A program made the translations under genes and the position numbers. The notes beneath the pieces are model-generated. The model was not told where the DNA came from and did not search any database. It saw nothing but the letters and a program-made list of their open reading frames with translations. Positions 7,855-16,426 of a stretch of 64,000 nt of DNA are shown piece by piece. Origin of the DNA: Deltaproteobacteria bacterium (GTDB lineage: Bacteria; Desulfobacterota; Desulfuromonadia; Geobacterales; Pseudopelobacteraceae). Positions within the stretch are counted from its first letter, which is position 1, and each line of letters starts with the position of its first letter. The DNA lies in assembly GCA_021781535.1 (NCBI GenBank), contig JAJXWO010000013.1, positions 1 through 64,000 on the forward strand, in the 5' to 3' direction.

Positions 7855-9033
7855 CTATTTCATGGTATTGTTGTCAAGTATATACGTCTGAGAAGTTGCT
7901 CCAGTTTGGACGCCGGCGTTGTTACCTGTTAAAGCGCAGGGTTGTATGGCTCCGTCAATGACGCTGCCGTCGTATCTGCAGAGCAGCGGATACACCCTAA
8001 TGCCGGGTGCATGCACGGCAGCAGCCAGCGTGGCCCGACCGGCCACCAGGGTCATAAGCGCTCGGTCAAAGTCCGTCGTAACGGCAATTTCACGGGCGGT
8101 ATTGGCCTTCGCAATAATAGCCACAATTTCTGGTGAAATGTGCGCTGCTTCTGCCCATCCACGCAGTACGGCAAGATCAAGTTCGGACGCTGCCGCATGG
8201 GTGTTCTCATGTCCGCAGGAAATTTTGAGCAGCTTGGCAAACTGGCAGGCAACGACCGGCTCCATGAAGCCGCGCTTTGCACACGCCCGCAACGCATACG
8301 CCACATGGTCCCCCATCATGATGCAGGCTTCCTCGGGGAGTTGCGAAAAATGCCGTTGGGCCGCCATCTCGCTGCTTCGGCCGGTGGAAAGGATAACAGT
8401 CCGGCAGCCGCAGGCCTTGGCAACATCCAGGGAGGCATCAATGGTATCGGTCCATGCCTTGGCCGAGATGGGGCGGACAATGCCGGTGGTGCCGAGGATC
8501 GAAAGTCCGCCGATGATGCCAAGCCGGGCGTTGAGGGTCTTTTTGGCGCGTTCCTCACCATCGGGAATTGAAATGACAATTTTGAATTCCCGATGGTGAA
8601 TTTTGAATTCAGACAGCACACCGCTGACGGCCTGTTCAATCATGGTGCGAGGTACCGGATTGATTGCCCACTCGCCCGGCGGAACGGCCAGCCCCGGCTT
8701 GGTAACCGTGCCGATGCCGATACCGCCGACGATGTTGATTTTGTTCCCCCCCTCAATAAAGGGAGGCGGGGGGGGATTTGCCGTTGCTGTTGCATGCACT
8801 TCCGCGCCGTTGGTTATGTCCGGGTCGTCACCGGCATCTTTGATCACGAAGCAGCTCGCCTCGTGTGCCGAGAACGACTGGCCATGCAGCTGAAAGGTGG
8901 CGCTGACCCCCGCCGGGAGGTCGATGCTGACTTCAGTGACAAGAGTTTTGCTCACCAGCAGTTGTGCAGCGCCTTTTGCCGCTGCTGCAGCGCAGGCCCC
9001 GGTGGTGTACCCGGAGCGGAGGTGATGTGTCAT
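7855..9033 (-). CDS. cbiD: Cobalt-precorrin-5B (C1)-methyltransferase
   Basis: This 392-residue protein begins LRSGYTTGACAAAAAKGA, the CbiD hallmark, and contains NARLGIIGGLSILGTTGIV, SFILSTGRSSE-like and MGDHVAYALR segments of the family. CbiD methylates C-1 of cobalt-precorrin-5B using S-adenosylmethionine in the anaerobic (early cobalt) cobalamin route. The start overlaps the AEC transporter stop by 4 bp. Two short repeat elements lie inside the frame: residues about 86-97 (NPPPPPFIEGGN) and about 145-155 (EFKIHHREFKI). Both fall in variable loops, so the enzyme is probably active. It is the last gene of the run coming from nuoE. Confidence 0.93.
   Translation of the reverse strand: MTHHLRSGYTTGACAAAAAKGAAQLLVSKTLVTEVSIDLPAGVSATFQLHGQSFSAHEASCFVIKDAGDDPDITNGAEVHATATANPPPPPFIEGGNKINIVGGIGIGTVTKPGLAVPPGEWAINPVPRTMIEQAVSGVLSEFKIHHREFKIVISIPDGEERAKKTLNARLGIIGGLSILGTTGIVRPISAKAWTDTIDASLDVAKACGCRTVILSTGRSSEMAAQRHFSQLPEEACIMMGDHVAYALRACAKRGFMEPVVACQFAKLLKISCGHENTHAAASELDLAVLRGWAEAAHISPEIVAIIAKANTAREIAVTTDFDRALMTLVAGRATLAAAVHAPGIRVYPLLCRYDGSVIDGAIQPCALTGNNAGVQTGATSQTYILDNNTMK
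8555..8610. repeat. Palindromic repeat element inside cbiD (A)
   Basis: A perfect 15-bp inverted repeat (8555-8569 with 8585-8599; arm TCACCATCGGGAATT) overlaps two direct copies of AATTTTGAATTC (8578-8589 and 8599-8610). It encodes the EFKIHHREFKI-type duplication in CbiD without a frame change. Similar AAAATTCA-rich repeats are common as dispersed elements in bacterial genomes. Insertion as a mobile repeat is inference. Confidence 0.65.
8741..8780. repeat. GC-rich palindromic repeat element inside cbiD (B)
   Basis: Seven Cs (8746-8752) and a short AT-containing centre are followed by a G-rich arm (8761-8775). On the coding strand it gives NPPPPPFIEGGN. This resembles a widely dispersed palindromic repeat with G-run/C-run arms and a TTTATTGA-like centre that is known to sit both between and within genes. 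The reading frame is preserved. Confidence 0.65.
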
Positions 9034-9938
9034 ACCACCCTCATGAGAAACAGATGCCAGATGTGGAGCGTGATAAACGAGAGCGGGATGCCGATGCCGA
9101 CCAGCATGCCGACCAGCTGCGGCCGGAGGTCATGGTCGATGGCAATAATGCCGGCGGTAATCATCGGGGCCATGGCTGCTTCAAAGATTGTAATCTGAAC
9201 GGCACTGCCGGTAGCCCCGATAATGGAGCTGTACAGCAGGAAAATGAGCGCCGGGCCAAGCAGGAGTTTATAGGCCAGTCCGCTCGCAAGCGGCATCAGA
9301 ACCTGGCGCATGCCGCCAAACTGAAGCTGGAAGCCGACTGAAACCAGTGCGAGCGGTGTCAAGGTACTGCCAAGTTTTTGCAGTATCTGGATGCTCCACT
9401 CCGGAAAAGAAATCGGTCGCAGCAGCAGCGCCAGGATTAACGCCTGAAAGGGGGGGAACAGCAGGATCTTGCGTGCCATCTGGCGTGGGGTGACATTGCC
9501 GGACGAATAGAGCGTCGCCGCCAGAATTCCGAGCGTTGAGAGCACCATGAAGGAGCCGAGCTGATCGGCAATAATGCCGATCCCCAGGAACTCTTTGCCG
9601 TAATATGCTTCTATCATCGGCAGGCCGACAAAGGATGTATTGCCCAGGCCGGCGACCAGTATCAGCGCCCCTGTCGTCTCTCTGTCAAGTTTAAACAGTT
9701 TTCCGGCCACCCCGAAAATGAGCCATGCGCAGCCAAACAGCAGCCAGGCCATGCCGGCTGTAAGCAGCAGTGATGAGTCGATCGTGAGGTCGTGGATATA
9801 CAGGATCGTCAGCGCCGGCAGAGAAATGTGGATGATGAAGCCGTTCAGCGCCGCCGGAGTGGCGGCGGGAAAGCGCCCCGTTTTTTTAAGCCCGAGACCT
9901 GCCAGCAGGCATATTGCCAAGAGGATAATGTTGGTCAT
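9030..9938 (-). CDS. AEC-family membrane transporter (auxin efflux carrier-like)
   Basis: The 302-residue protein is almost entirely hydrophobic with about ten predicted membrane segments in two five-helix halves. The N-terminal half has FIIHISLPALTILYIHDL and the middle VAGLGNTSFVGLPMIEAYYG, matching the NxxFxGxP-type motif of AEC/malonate-efflux carriers. Transported substrate is unknown; members move small organic acids. It is 9 bp downstream of cbiC and overlaps cbiD by 4 bp, so it is embedded in the cobalamin segment. A role in handling a cobalamin precursor or side product is possible but unsupported by the family. Confidence 0.8.
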   Translation of the reverse strand: MTNIILLAICLLAGLGLKKTGRFPAATPAALNGFIIHISLPALTILYIHDLTIDSSLLLTAGMAWLLFGCAWLIFGVAGKLFKLDRETTGALILVAGLGNTSFVGLPMIEAYYGKEFLGIGIIADQLGSFMVLSTLGILAATLYSSGNVTPRQMARKILLFPPFQALILALLLRPISFPEWSIQILQKLGSTLTPLALVSVGFQLQFGGMRQVLMPLASGLAYKLLLGPALIFLLYSSIIGATGSAVQITIFEAAMAPMITAGIIAIDHDLRPQLVGMLVGIGIPLSFITLHIWHLFLMRVV

Positions 9939-9947
9939 GGCGTCATG

Positions 9948-10592
9948 TCAGTGGCAAGTGGCCAGAATGGCCAGCGCATTTACCACTGCGGCAGCCACGG
10001 TGGAGCCACCTTTGCGCCCGATGTTGGTTATAAACGGGATACTGTGGGTATCGGAGGCCAGGGCATTTTTGCTTTCTTCCGCCCCCACAAATCCGACCGG
10101 CACCCCGATGATCAGGGCCGGTTTTGCCTGTCCGGTCCCAATGAGCCGCAGCAGTTCAAACAGTGCCGTCGGGGCATTGCCGATGACGAAGATGCGGTTG
10201 TCTGAATTTTTAGTGGCCTTGCGCATGGCGGCGATGGAGCGTGTGATCCCTTCTGCTCTCGCCTGCTCGGCAACATCCTGATCGGCAACATGGCAGGAAA
10301 ACGAACATCCCAGAGTGGCCAGCCGCGGTTTGCTGATCCCGGAAAGGGCCATATTCGTGTCGGTAACAATGCCGGCGCCCCCCTTGAGCGCAGCGACAGC
10401 TTTTTCGATCGCATTTTCGGAAATTACCATAGACTGGATGTAGTCAAAGTCGGCGCTGGTGTGTATTGCCCGGCGTACAAGCTGCCATTCCGTATTGGGC
10501 CAGCCGTGATCACCCGCCTCCGCGTCGATGATGCGAAATGATTCCTCTTCAATCTCTTCCGGTTTCATGCCCAGTGAGTCCATTAATGCCAT
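9948..10592 (-). CDS. cbiC: Cobalt-precorrin-8 methylmutase
   Basis: The 214-residue protein matches CbiC/CobH: RRAIHTSADFDYIQSM holds the catalytic His region, followed by GAGIVTDTNMALSGISK, and the C-terminal ALIIGVPVGFVGAEESK and PFITNIGRKGGSTVAAA stretches that frame the substrate pocket. It moves a methyl group from C-11 to C-12 to form cobyrinate. Its start overlaps the end of cbiX by 10 bp, which implies translational coupling. Confidence 0.94.
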   Translation of the reverse strand: MALMDSLGMKPEEIEEESFRIIDAEAGDHGWPNTEWQLVRRAIHTSADFDYIQSMVISENAIEKAVAALKGGAGIVTDTNMALSGISKPRLATLGCSFSCHVADQDVAEQARAEGITRSIAAMRKATKNSDNRIFVIGNAPTALFELLRLIGTGQAKPALIIGVPVGFVGAEESKNALASDTHSIPFITNIGRKGGSTVAAAVVNALAILATCH

Positions 10593-10966
10593 CCCAGCCT
10601 TTCAAGCGCTTCGCCAATTCGTTCCGCTTCGATTTCTGCCAGTTTGCGGTGCGCCCCCAGGTGTCCACCCATCTCCATGACCAGCCCCGGATACCGTTTC
10701 TGAGCCTCTTTTATCTCTTCCGGCAGATCGTGCTGGACATGGGCGCCCATGAAGAGGAAATAGGGCATCAACAGAATCCTGTCAGCGCCGCGTGCTACGC
10801 ACGTGTCAATCCCCTGCTGGATATTCGGCTCATGCAGTTCCCTGAACGAGACTTCAATAATGTCAAAACCGGTCATCTCCCGGACCATTGACGCTACTTC
10901 GCGAGCGGCATCATTGGCGTCGGATATCCGGCTCCCGTGGGCCATAATCAAAATTGCAGTTTTCAC
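10583..10966 (-). CDS. cbiX: Sirohydrochlorin cobaltochelatase, small type (CbiX-S)
   Basis: The 127-residue protein begins TAILIMAHGSR, the conserved metal-binding His segment, and carries LLMPYFLFMGAHVQHDLPEE with the second His. The length is that of the small homodimeric CbiX-S, half of the two-domain form. It inserts Co2+ into sirohydrochlorin, the entry step of anaerobic corrin synthesis. Start overlaps nuoG's stop by 4 bp. Confidence 0.92.
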   Translation of the reverse strand: MKTAILIMAHGSRISDANDAAREVASMVREMTGFDIIEVSFRELHEPNIQQGIDTCVARGADRILLMPYFLFMGAHVQHDLPEEIKEAQKRYPGLVMEMGGHLGAHRKLAEIEAERIGEALERLGWH

Positions 10967-12876
10967 CGTTGCTGATTCCTTTCGTAGATCATAGTCCCAT
11001 CACTTTCAGCCTCAAGCGATTCAAGCAGTTTCCACTGCTCACCGAAACGGTTATCTCCCGTCTGGTCATCCCCCAGTCGCTCCATCAATCCCGAGATAAT
11101 CTCCCACAAAGGAAGCATATCTCCCCCCGGAGGGTCGTGGCGATGAACCCGCGGCGGGTGAAGTTCCGGAGTTTCCCCCTTGATCGGCACCCCGGGCTGC
11201 ATCACTTTTTTAAAACGCTGGGCGCGTCCTTCATTGTTGATGTATGTGCCATCCATTTCAACCCAGGAGGTGGCTGGCAGGAATACTTCCACTCGCTCTA
11301 TCAGGCGCATCGGCAGCCAGTCGGCTGCGGCCAGTATCCGTATTCCCGGTGGCAGATCTGACGGCAGATCAGCTTCCAGTGCGATGACCCCCTTGATTGC
11401 GCCACCTGCCAGTGCCTCGGGGAGAGTAACAGCGCCCTGTTCGCGCGCCAGCATGGCGGTTCCGAAAGCATTGGGCCCGCTCAGGACGAAGGCCAGTTTT
11501 ACGCCATGCAGAGCCCTAGCCCGGATGCTGCCTATCGCCTGCCGGTTCATCCCGCAGACCACAACCGGGGTGCGGGCACCCGCAAACGGGACGTCGGTCA
11601 GTGAGGTGACGGCAGCGGAGTCATAGAGCTGCCGGCTCGTTTCCTTCTGGCACTCACTATTCACCACAAACACTTTGGCGCCATTACGGTACGCCTGGCG
11701 TACCGCCAGCGCCATCAGAGGCGCTTCAATCAACAGGTCACACTCAAGTATGGCAACCACGTCGGCCTGGCGAACATCTTCCTGGGAAGCCGTGTTGGTG
11801 CCGTTCAACAGGGCGACCGCTTCAACCGCCGTGGCAAAATGTGGTGAATCACCTGAATAACAGAGCGTTTCCGCACCGACCAGCTCCCGCAGGCGCGCCG
11901 CCATGATGGCAGCTTCCTGCGACATGCGTGGTGAGCCAACTATGGCCAGCGCAGTTGGCCCGTTCAGTTCGAGAAAACTTGCCAAACGCTCCTGCAGAGT
12001 ATCCAGGGCGATATCCATACTGACCGCCCCACGGTCCACCCGCGCCTGCCGGGGGCGATCCGGGGCATTGACGGCAGCAGTAGAGAAACGGCCCCGGTCG
12101 CAGATGAACCACCCGTTGACGGCATCGTTGCGGCGCGCCGTCACCTTGAGCAGTTCGCGGTAACGCGCCATCGGAACAGTATTGCATCCGAGCGAACATC
12201 CCGGACAGATCGAGGGGGCCATGTCATAATCCCAGTAGCGGGCACGAAAGCGTGCCGTTTTATCAGTAAAGACGCCGGTCGGGCAGATATCGACCAGGTT
12301 GCCGGAGAAGGGAGATTCGAGGCGACCGTCCTGCTGCCGCCCGAAATAGACCGCGCCGGAGCGCCCCATGACGCCGAAGTCCGTACCGCCGGCGTACTCC
12401 TGATAAAAACGGACGCAGCGGTAACACTGGATACAGCGGTTCATCTCATGCTCGATATAGTCACCGAGATACTGGTTATTGTAGGTGCGTTTCAAACCGT
12501 CATAACGCCGGATGCCGTGACCGCCGGCAATGGTGAAGTCTTGCAGCTGGCACTCACCTCCCTCGTCACAGACCGGACAGTCGTGGGGGTGGTTGATCAT
12601 CAGCCATTCAATGACTGCGCGGCGCATGGCAACCGCTTCCTGGTCGGTTGTCGAAACCACCATGCCATCCTGGGCAGGAAGCATGCAGGACATCTGGATA
12701 CCCTTGATCGGCCCGTCCAGCATCTTGACGGCACAGGCCCGGCAGGCACCTGCTTTTCCGAGAGCAGGATGCCAGCAGAAATGCGGAATGGTTATGCCGA
12801 TGCAGCGGGCCGCCTCCAGTACATTTGTTCCTTCGGGTACCTCAACCGGTATGGTGTCGATGGTCAGCTTCGGCAT
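10963..12876 (-). CDS. nuoG: NADH-quinone oxidoreductase subunit G-like iron-sulfur protein
   Basis: I take ATG 12876 (637 residues, MPKLTIDTIPVEVPEGT), four bases after nuoF's stop; an ATG at 12957 would overlap nuoF. Domains in order: a 2Fe-2S ferredoxin fold (HFCWHPALGKAGACRACAV), the His-Cys cluster motif (HPHDCPVCDEGGECQLQD), a 4Fe-4S pair site (CIQCYRCVRF with CPTGVF), a further 4Fe-4S motif of molybdopterin oxidoreductases (CPGCSLGC ... WFICDRGRF), and a reduced molybdopterin-type domain. It relays electrons from NuoF. No membrane Nuo subunits are present here, so a full complex I cannot be inferred; a soluble NADH-linked diaphorase module is an alternative. Confidence 0.88.
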   Translation of the reverse strand: MPKLTIDTIPVEVPEGTNVLEAARCIGITIPHFCWHPALGKAGACRACAVKMLDGPIKGIQMSCMLPAQDGMVVSTTDQEAVAMRRAVIEWLMINHPHDCPVCDEGGECQLQDFTIAGGHGIRRYDGLKRTYNNQYLGDYIEHEMNRCIQCYRCVRFYQEYAGGTDFGVMGRSGAVYFGRQQDGRLESPFSGNLVDICPTGVFTDKTARFRARYWDYDMAPSICPGCSLGCNTVPMARYRELLKVTARRNDAVNGWFICDRGRFSTAAVNAPDRPRQARVDRGAVSMDIALDTLQERLASFLELNGPTALAIVGSPRMSQEAAIMAARLRELVGAETLCYSGDSPHFATAVEAVALLNGTNTASQEDVRQADVVAILECDLLIEAPLMALAVRQAYRNGAKVFVVNSECQKETSRQLYDSAAVTSLTDVPFAGARTPVVVCGMNRQAIGSIRARALHGVKLAFVLSGPNAFGTAMLAREQGAVTLPEALAGGAIKGVIALEADLPSDLPPGIRILAAADWLPMRLIERVEVFLPATSWVEMDGTYINNEGRAQRFKKVMQPGVPIKGETPELHPPRVHRHDPPGGDMLPLWEIISGLMERLGDDQTGDNRFGEQWKLLESLEAESDGTMIYERNQQR

Positions 12877-12880
12877 ATCG

Positions 12881-14173
12881 TTACCCGGTCCTGTCAGCAA
12901 CGGTGCGGTCACCAGTGAAAGGACAGCGCCGTTCTGCAATATGTTCCAAGAGCTCATCCTCGAAATGGTTCAGAAGGCCTTCCACCGGTCCCATGGCGCC
13001 TGGAGCCAGCGCGCAGAAAGCATAATTCAGCATCTGGACATGCTCCCGCAGAATGTCGATGTCCTGTGCCTCACCGCGTCCGGATTCGATTCGCTCCAGG
13101 GTGTGACGCACGAATGGAAGCCCTTCGCGGCAGGGAGTACACCACCCGCAGGATTCACGGGCAAAAAAGCGGATCAGATTAAGCGTAACCGCCACCATGC
13201 AGGTGGTCTGGTCGAAGACGATAATTCCGCCGGTGCCGAGACGTGAACCGGCTTTAGCCACCGGGTCGAAATCCATTGGCACATCCCGGTGCGCGCTTGT
13301 GAAGAACGGCGTGGAAGCGCCGCCCGGTATGCACGCTTTGAAACGGCTGCCGGGGCGCATCCCGCCACAAGGGCCATCAATAATTTCGCCAAGGGTCATG
13401 CCGAGCGGCAGTTCGAAACAGTCGGTGTTGACGACATGCCCGCTGATGCAGAACAGTTTTGTGCCGGCCGCTTCGGGAATTGCCGCCGTATTTTTCCACC
13501 AGAGCGGTCCATTGTTGATAATTGCAGGAATGTTGGCCAGCGTTTCTACATTATTGACAACAGTCGGTTGTCCCCATAATCCTTTGATGGCAGGGAAGGG
13601 GGGTTTGGCGCGTGGATTGGCGCGTATTCCTTCCAATGCATTGATCAGCGCCGTTTCTTCTCCGCAGATGTAGCGCCCTGCCGACTGGTGAACATCAAGT
13701 TCCAGGCTGAAAGTACTCCCCAGGATACTGCTTCCTAAAAAACCGGAGCGGTGGGCTGCAGCAATTGCGTGGTGCAGGTTTTCAGCCGCCTGTTCATAGC
13801 CATGGCGCACAAATATGAATGCGTGCTGCACCCCGAGGGCATAGCAGGCCAGCGCCATTCCTTCAATCAGCAGGTGCGGATTACGCTCCAGCAGCACCCG
13901 GTCTTTATAGGTGCCGGGCTCCATTTCATCGCTGTTGCAGATCAGATAGCGCGGACCGGCCAGATTTCGCGGTACGAACGACCACTTTCGCCCGGTCGGA
14001 AATCCGGCGCCACCTCGACCACGCAGGCCTGAGTCGATCACCTGCTGCTGCACGTCGGCAGGTGCCATCTCGCTGAGCGCTTTTGCAAGGGCTTCAAAGC
14101 CGCCGCTTGATCGATATTCGTCAAAGGAAAGGCTGCGTCCGTGTCGGGTATGTTTAAACAGGATCTGTTCCAT
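12881..14173 (-). CDS. nuoF: NADH-quinone oxidoreductase subunit F (FMN/NADH-binding)
   Basis: The 430-residue protein shows the NADH/FMN motif GLRGRGGAGFPTGRKW near residues 49-64, an acidic CNSDEMEPGTYKDR, the ICGEETALINALEG loop, and the 4Fe-4S (N3) ligands in ESCGWCTPCREG near 350 with the fourth Cys in NYAFCALAPGA. It oxidises NADH and passes electrons via FMN to the iron-sulfur chain. The C-terminal ferredoxin-like extension found in hydrogenase-linked homologues is absent, so the protein is of plain NuoF type. It follows the small cytochrome gene by 60 bp. Confidence 0.93.
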   Translation of the reverse strand: MEQILFKHTRHGRSLSFDEYRSSGGFEALAKALSEMAPADVQQQVIDSGLRGRGGAGFPTGRKWSFVPRNLAGPRYLICNSDEMEPGTYKDRVLLERNPHLLIEGMALACYALGVQHAFIFVRHGYEQAAENLHHAIAAAHRSGFLGSSILGSTFSLELDVHQSAGRYICGEETALINALEGIRANPRAKPPFPAIKGLWGQPTVVNNVETLANIPAIINNGPLWWKNTAAIPEAAGTKLFCISGHVVNTDCFELPLGMTLGEIIDGPCGGMRPGSRFKACIPGGASTPFFTSAHRDVPMDFDPVAKAGSRLGTGGIIVFDQTTCMVAVTLNLIRFFARESCGWCTPCREGLPFVRHTLERIESGRGEAQDIDILREHVQMLNYAFCALAPGAMGPVEGLLNHFEDELLEHIAERRCPFTGDRTVADRTG

Positions 14174-14233
14174 GAATTCCTATTTATTTCACTGCCGAAT
14201 AAACAAATCAGGCGGTTACATTTCTGGTGGCAG

Positions 14234-14533
14234 CTACTTCTTAAAAGTCTTCATGATATACTCTGCGAGCTGTTTAGCGTCAGCATCAGAAATGGTCTTG
14301 GCGTCGAAGGAAGGCATTCCGCCGCCGCCACTTCGAACCTGTGTAATGATTTTCCCGGGATTTCTTATGCCCTTAAGGGTTTTGTCTGGTCTCATGACAT
14401 TGCCGCCGTGCGGGTGGCAAACGGAACAATTTGCCTTGAAGATTTCCCCGCCGGTGCTTGTCGCAGCGAAGGCAGGAGCTGACAGCACGACGCTGCTTAC
14501 CACTACGATTGCCATAAGCGTATTTTTTTTCAT
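14234..14533 (-). CDS. Small monohaem c-type cytochrome (c6/c553-like)
   Basis: ATG 14533 has AAGGAG six bases upstream and gives 99 residues; ATGs at 14551 and 14542 lie before or within the site. A signal peptide ends at AFA-A (residue 23). One haem motif C36-S-V-C39-H40 and a likely axial Met in GGGGMPSF mark a class I periplasmic cytochrome; the mature protein is about 9 kDa. The gene lies between nuoE and nuoF, which is unusual because NuoE and NuoF are cytoplasmic while this protein is exported. It may carry electrons for a partner reductase, or merely share expression. Confidence 0.9.
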   Translation of the reverse strand: MKKNTLMAIVVVSSVVLSAPAFAATSTGGEIFKANCSVCHPHGGNVMRPDKTLKGIRNPGKIITQVRSGGGGMPSFDAKTISDADAKQLAEYIMKTFKK

Positions 14534-14600
14534 TATCATCTCCTTTTTCATAGCAAGCTGCCCTCTTCGTGAGGTGCGTTACGACCGTGTGTCAGAATTC

Positions 14601-15095
14601 TCAGGACGTGGCAGAGATTCCAGGGGGATTATCCCGCAAGGCCGCCACAATTTCCGCACCCATTTCAGGCGTTACGCGGCCATACTGCTTTTCTCCGATC
14701 ATCATACAGGGGGCTTCGCCGCAGTTGCCGAGGCAGGAACAGGGGAGCAGGGTTACAGCGCCGTCTGGTGTGGTCGAACCGCACTCTATATTCAGCAGGT
14801 ACGCCAGGGATTCAAGCAGCGTTTCTCCTCCGGATGCCCAGCAGGATATCGAATCACAAACATGCACGACATGACTGCCGACCGGCCTGCGATAGACCAT
14901 TTCATAGAACGTGGCCAATTCTTCAACCTGTAGCGGCGACAGCTTCAGCAGCTGTGACGCTTCATTCAGCGCTTCATCTGTCAGCCATCCATAATGGCGC
15001 TGCAGCGCTTTCATCACGTCGACAGCCGCTTCGCGATTCGTTACTGCAGCGGCGACACGTTGCTCAAGGTCTGTTTTAAGGTGTTCGGGGATCAT
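14601..15095 (-). CDS. nuoE: NADH-quinone oxidoreductase subunit E, 2Fe-2S thioredoxin-like
   Basis: The 164-residue protein has the helical N-terminal region of NuoE (ALQRHYGWLTDEALNEAS, ELATFYEMVYRRPVG) and the 2Fe-2S ligands in CDSISC (C-x4-C) and CLGNC (C-x3-C). It docks on NuoF. It is the first Nuo-type gene of the run and lies 45 bp downstream of hemW. Confidence 0.92.
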   Translation of the reverse strand: MIPEHLKTDLEQRVAAAVTNREAAVDVMKALQRHYGWLTDEALNEASQLLKLSPLQVEELATFYEMVYRRPVGSHVVHVCDSISCWASGGETLLESLAYLLNIECGSTTPDGAVTLLPCSCLGNCGEAPCMMIGEKQYGRVTPEMGAEIVAALRDNPPGISATS

Positions 15096-15140
15096 GGAAA
15101 GTATTATAGATGCTTTGGCGCGTGTGGCAAGGGGAAAGAG

Positions 15141-16277
15141 TTACGGAAGAAATTTCTCGAATACCTGGTTCGAGAGCAATATCCCGCGGCTTGTAAGGGT
15201 AAGAACTCTCCCGTTTTGAATGAGAAACCCAAAGCGGACAAGATCTGCCGCTATCGTGCCGTAGACCGATTCGAACACCCGCCCGAACTCACGTTCAAAG
15301 GCGCGTAGATCCACCCCTTCTGCCAGGCGCAACCCCAAAAACATAAATTCACTCATGGCTTCAGCCTGCATCAGTTGACATGCGCCGACCCGTGTCAGCC
15401 GCCCTGACGTCACACCCCGGCGATATTCTTCCAGGTTGTCAGGATTACTGAACCGGACTCCATACCCATCCCGCAGAAACGAATGTGCCGCAACACCCAG
15501 GCCGAGATACCCATCTCGCTTCCAATAGCCGCTGTTATGCTGTGAAAGGTATCCGCTACGGGCGTAGTTGGCAATCTCGTAATGTTCAAACCCTGCAGAT
15601 GTCAACAGCTCGTCCGCCAGTTCAAACATGTCTGCCGAAAGATCATCATCGGCCAATTCCGGGCTGTTTGCCGGGTAACTGCGCGCAAAAGGGGTGCCTT
15701 CTTCTATCGTCAGACCGTAGATGGAAACATGCTCCGGGCTGAGCTGAATGGCATGCCTAAGTTCTGCTCGCCACTGATCGAGGCTCTGTCCGGGAAGGGA
15801 ATGGATCAAATCTATGCTGATGTTCGCAAACCCGGCTTCGCGCGCATCATGAAAGGCCTGACGGGACTGTTCGGTCGTATGAATTCGCCCGAGACGCGCC
15901 AGAAATGCATCATCAAAAGATTGGATTCCCAACGAAATCCGCGTAATGCCCGCATCACGGAACTCTTTAATGGAGTTGCGGCTCATGGTGCCCGGGTTCA
16001 CTTCCAGGGTTATTTCCGCATCTGCAGAGAGGCCGAAATAAACGGCAAATTTTTCAAGCAGCCGGGCAATCTGCAGCGGGTGCAGCAGCGACGGGGTACC
16101 ACCGCCGAAATATATCGAGTCAAGTGGCCGGGCGGCGGGCGCGTGGAGCAGCATCTCCCGCAGCAGGAGTGCGGGATACTCTGCACGTTCGCCCTTTTCG
16201 GGGTTGTGGGAAATAAAAGCGCAGTAATGGCACTTTTTAACGCAAAACGGTATGTGAACATAGAGTCTATTGAACAT
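15141..16277 (-). CDS. hemW: Radical SAM haem chaperone HemW
   Basis: The ATG at 16277 starts MFNRLYVHIPFCVKKCHYCA, which aligns with the normal HemW start and gives 378 residues; the open frame reaches 16472 but the extra 65 residues have no family character. The radical-SAM CxxxCxYC motif (CVKKCHYC), DSIYFGGGTPSLL, EVNPGTM, RISLGIQSF and the C-terminal HemN-C domain are all present. HemW proteins were long called oxygen-independent coproporphyrinogen oxidases but act as haem-delivery chaperones; they lack the extra N-terminal residues of true HemN. Its position upstream of the cytochrome and cobalamin genes gives the run a tetrapyrrole theme. Confidence 0.88.
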   Translation of the reverse strand: MFNRLYVHIPFCVKKCHYCAFISHNPEKGERAEYPALLLREMLLHAPAARPLDSIYFGGGTPSLLHPLQIARLLEKFAVYFGLSADAEITLEVNPGTMSRNSIKEFRDAGITRISLGIQSFDDAFLARLGRIHTTEQSRQAFHDAREAGFANISIDLIHSLPGQSLDQWRAELRHAIQLSPEHVSIYGLTIEEGTPFARSYPANSPELADDDLSADMFELADELLTSAGFEHYEIANYARSGYLSQHNSGYWKRDGYLGLGVAAHSFLRDGYGVRFSNPDNLEEYRRGVTSGRLTRVGACQLMQAEAMSEFMFLGLRLAEGVDLRAFEREFGRVFESVYGTIAADLVRFGFLIQNGRVLTLTSRGILLSNQVFEKFLP

Positions 16278-16426
16278 GTTTGTTCCTGTATTGAGGGCAG
16301 AACGGAGACTCCGCGATAAAAGAAAAGTAACAGAGGTCGGTATCGAGGGGCCGCTGTCATGGCACGATGGTACGATGGTACGTTCCGGACGGTTGAAAAC
16401 AGGGCAACATCCTGTTACAGTGCCGT

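Noticed and set aside
14234-14533. Multihaem cytochrome
   Set aside because: Only one CxxCH motif is present.
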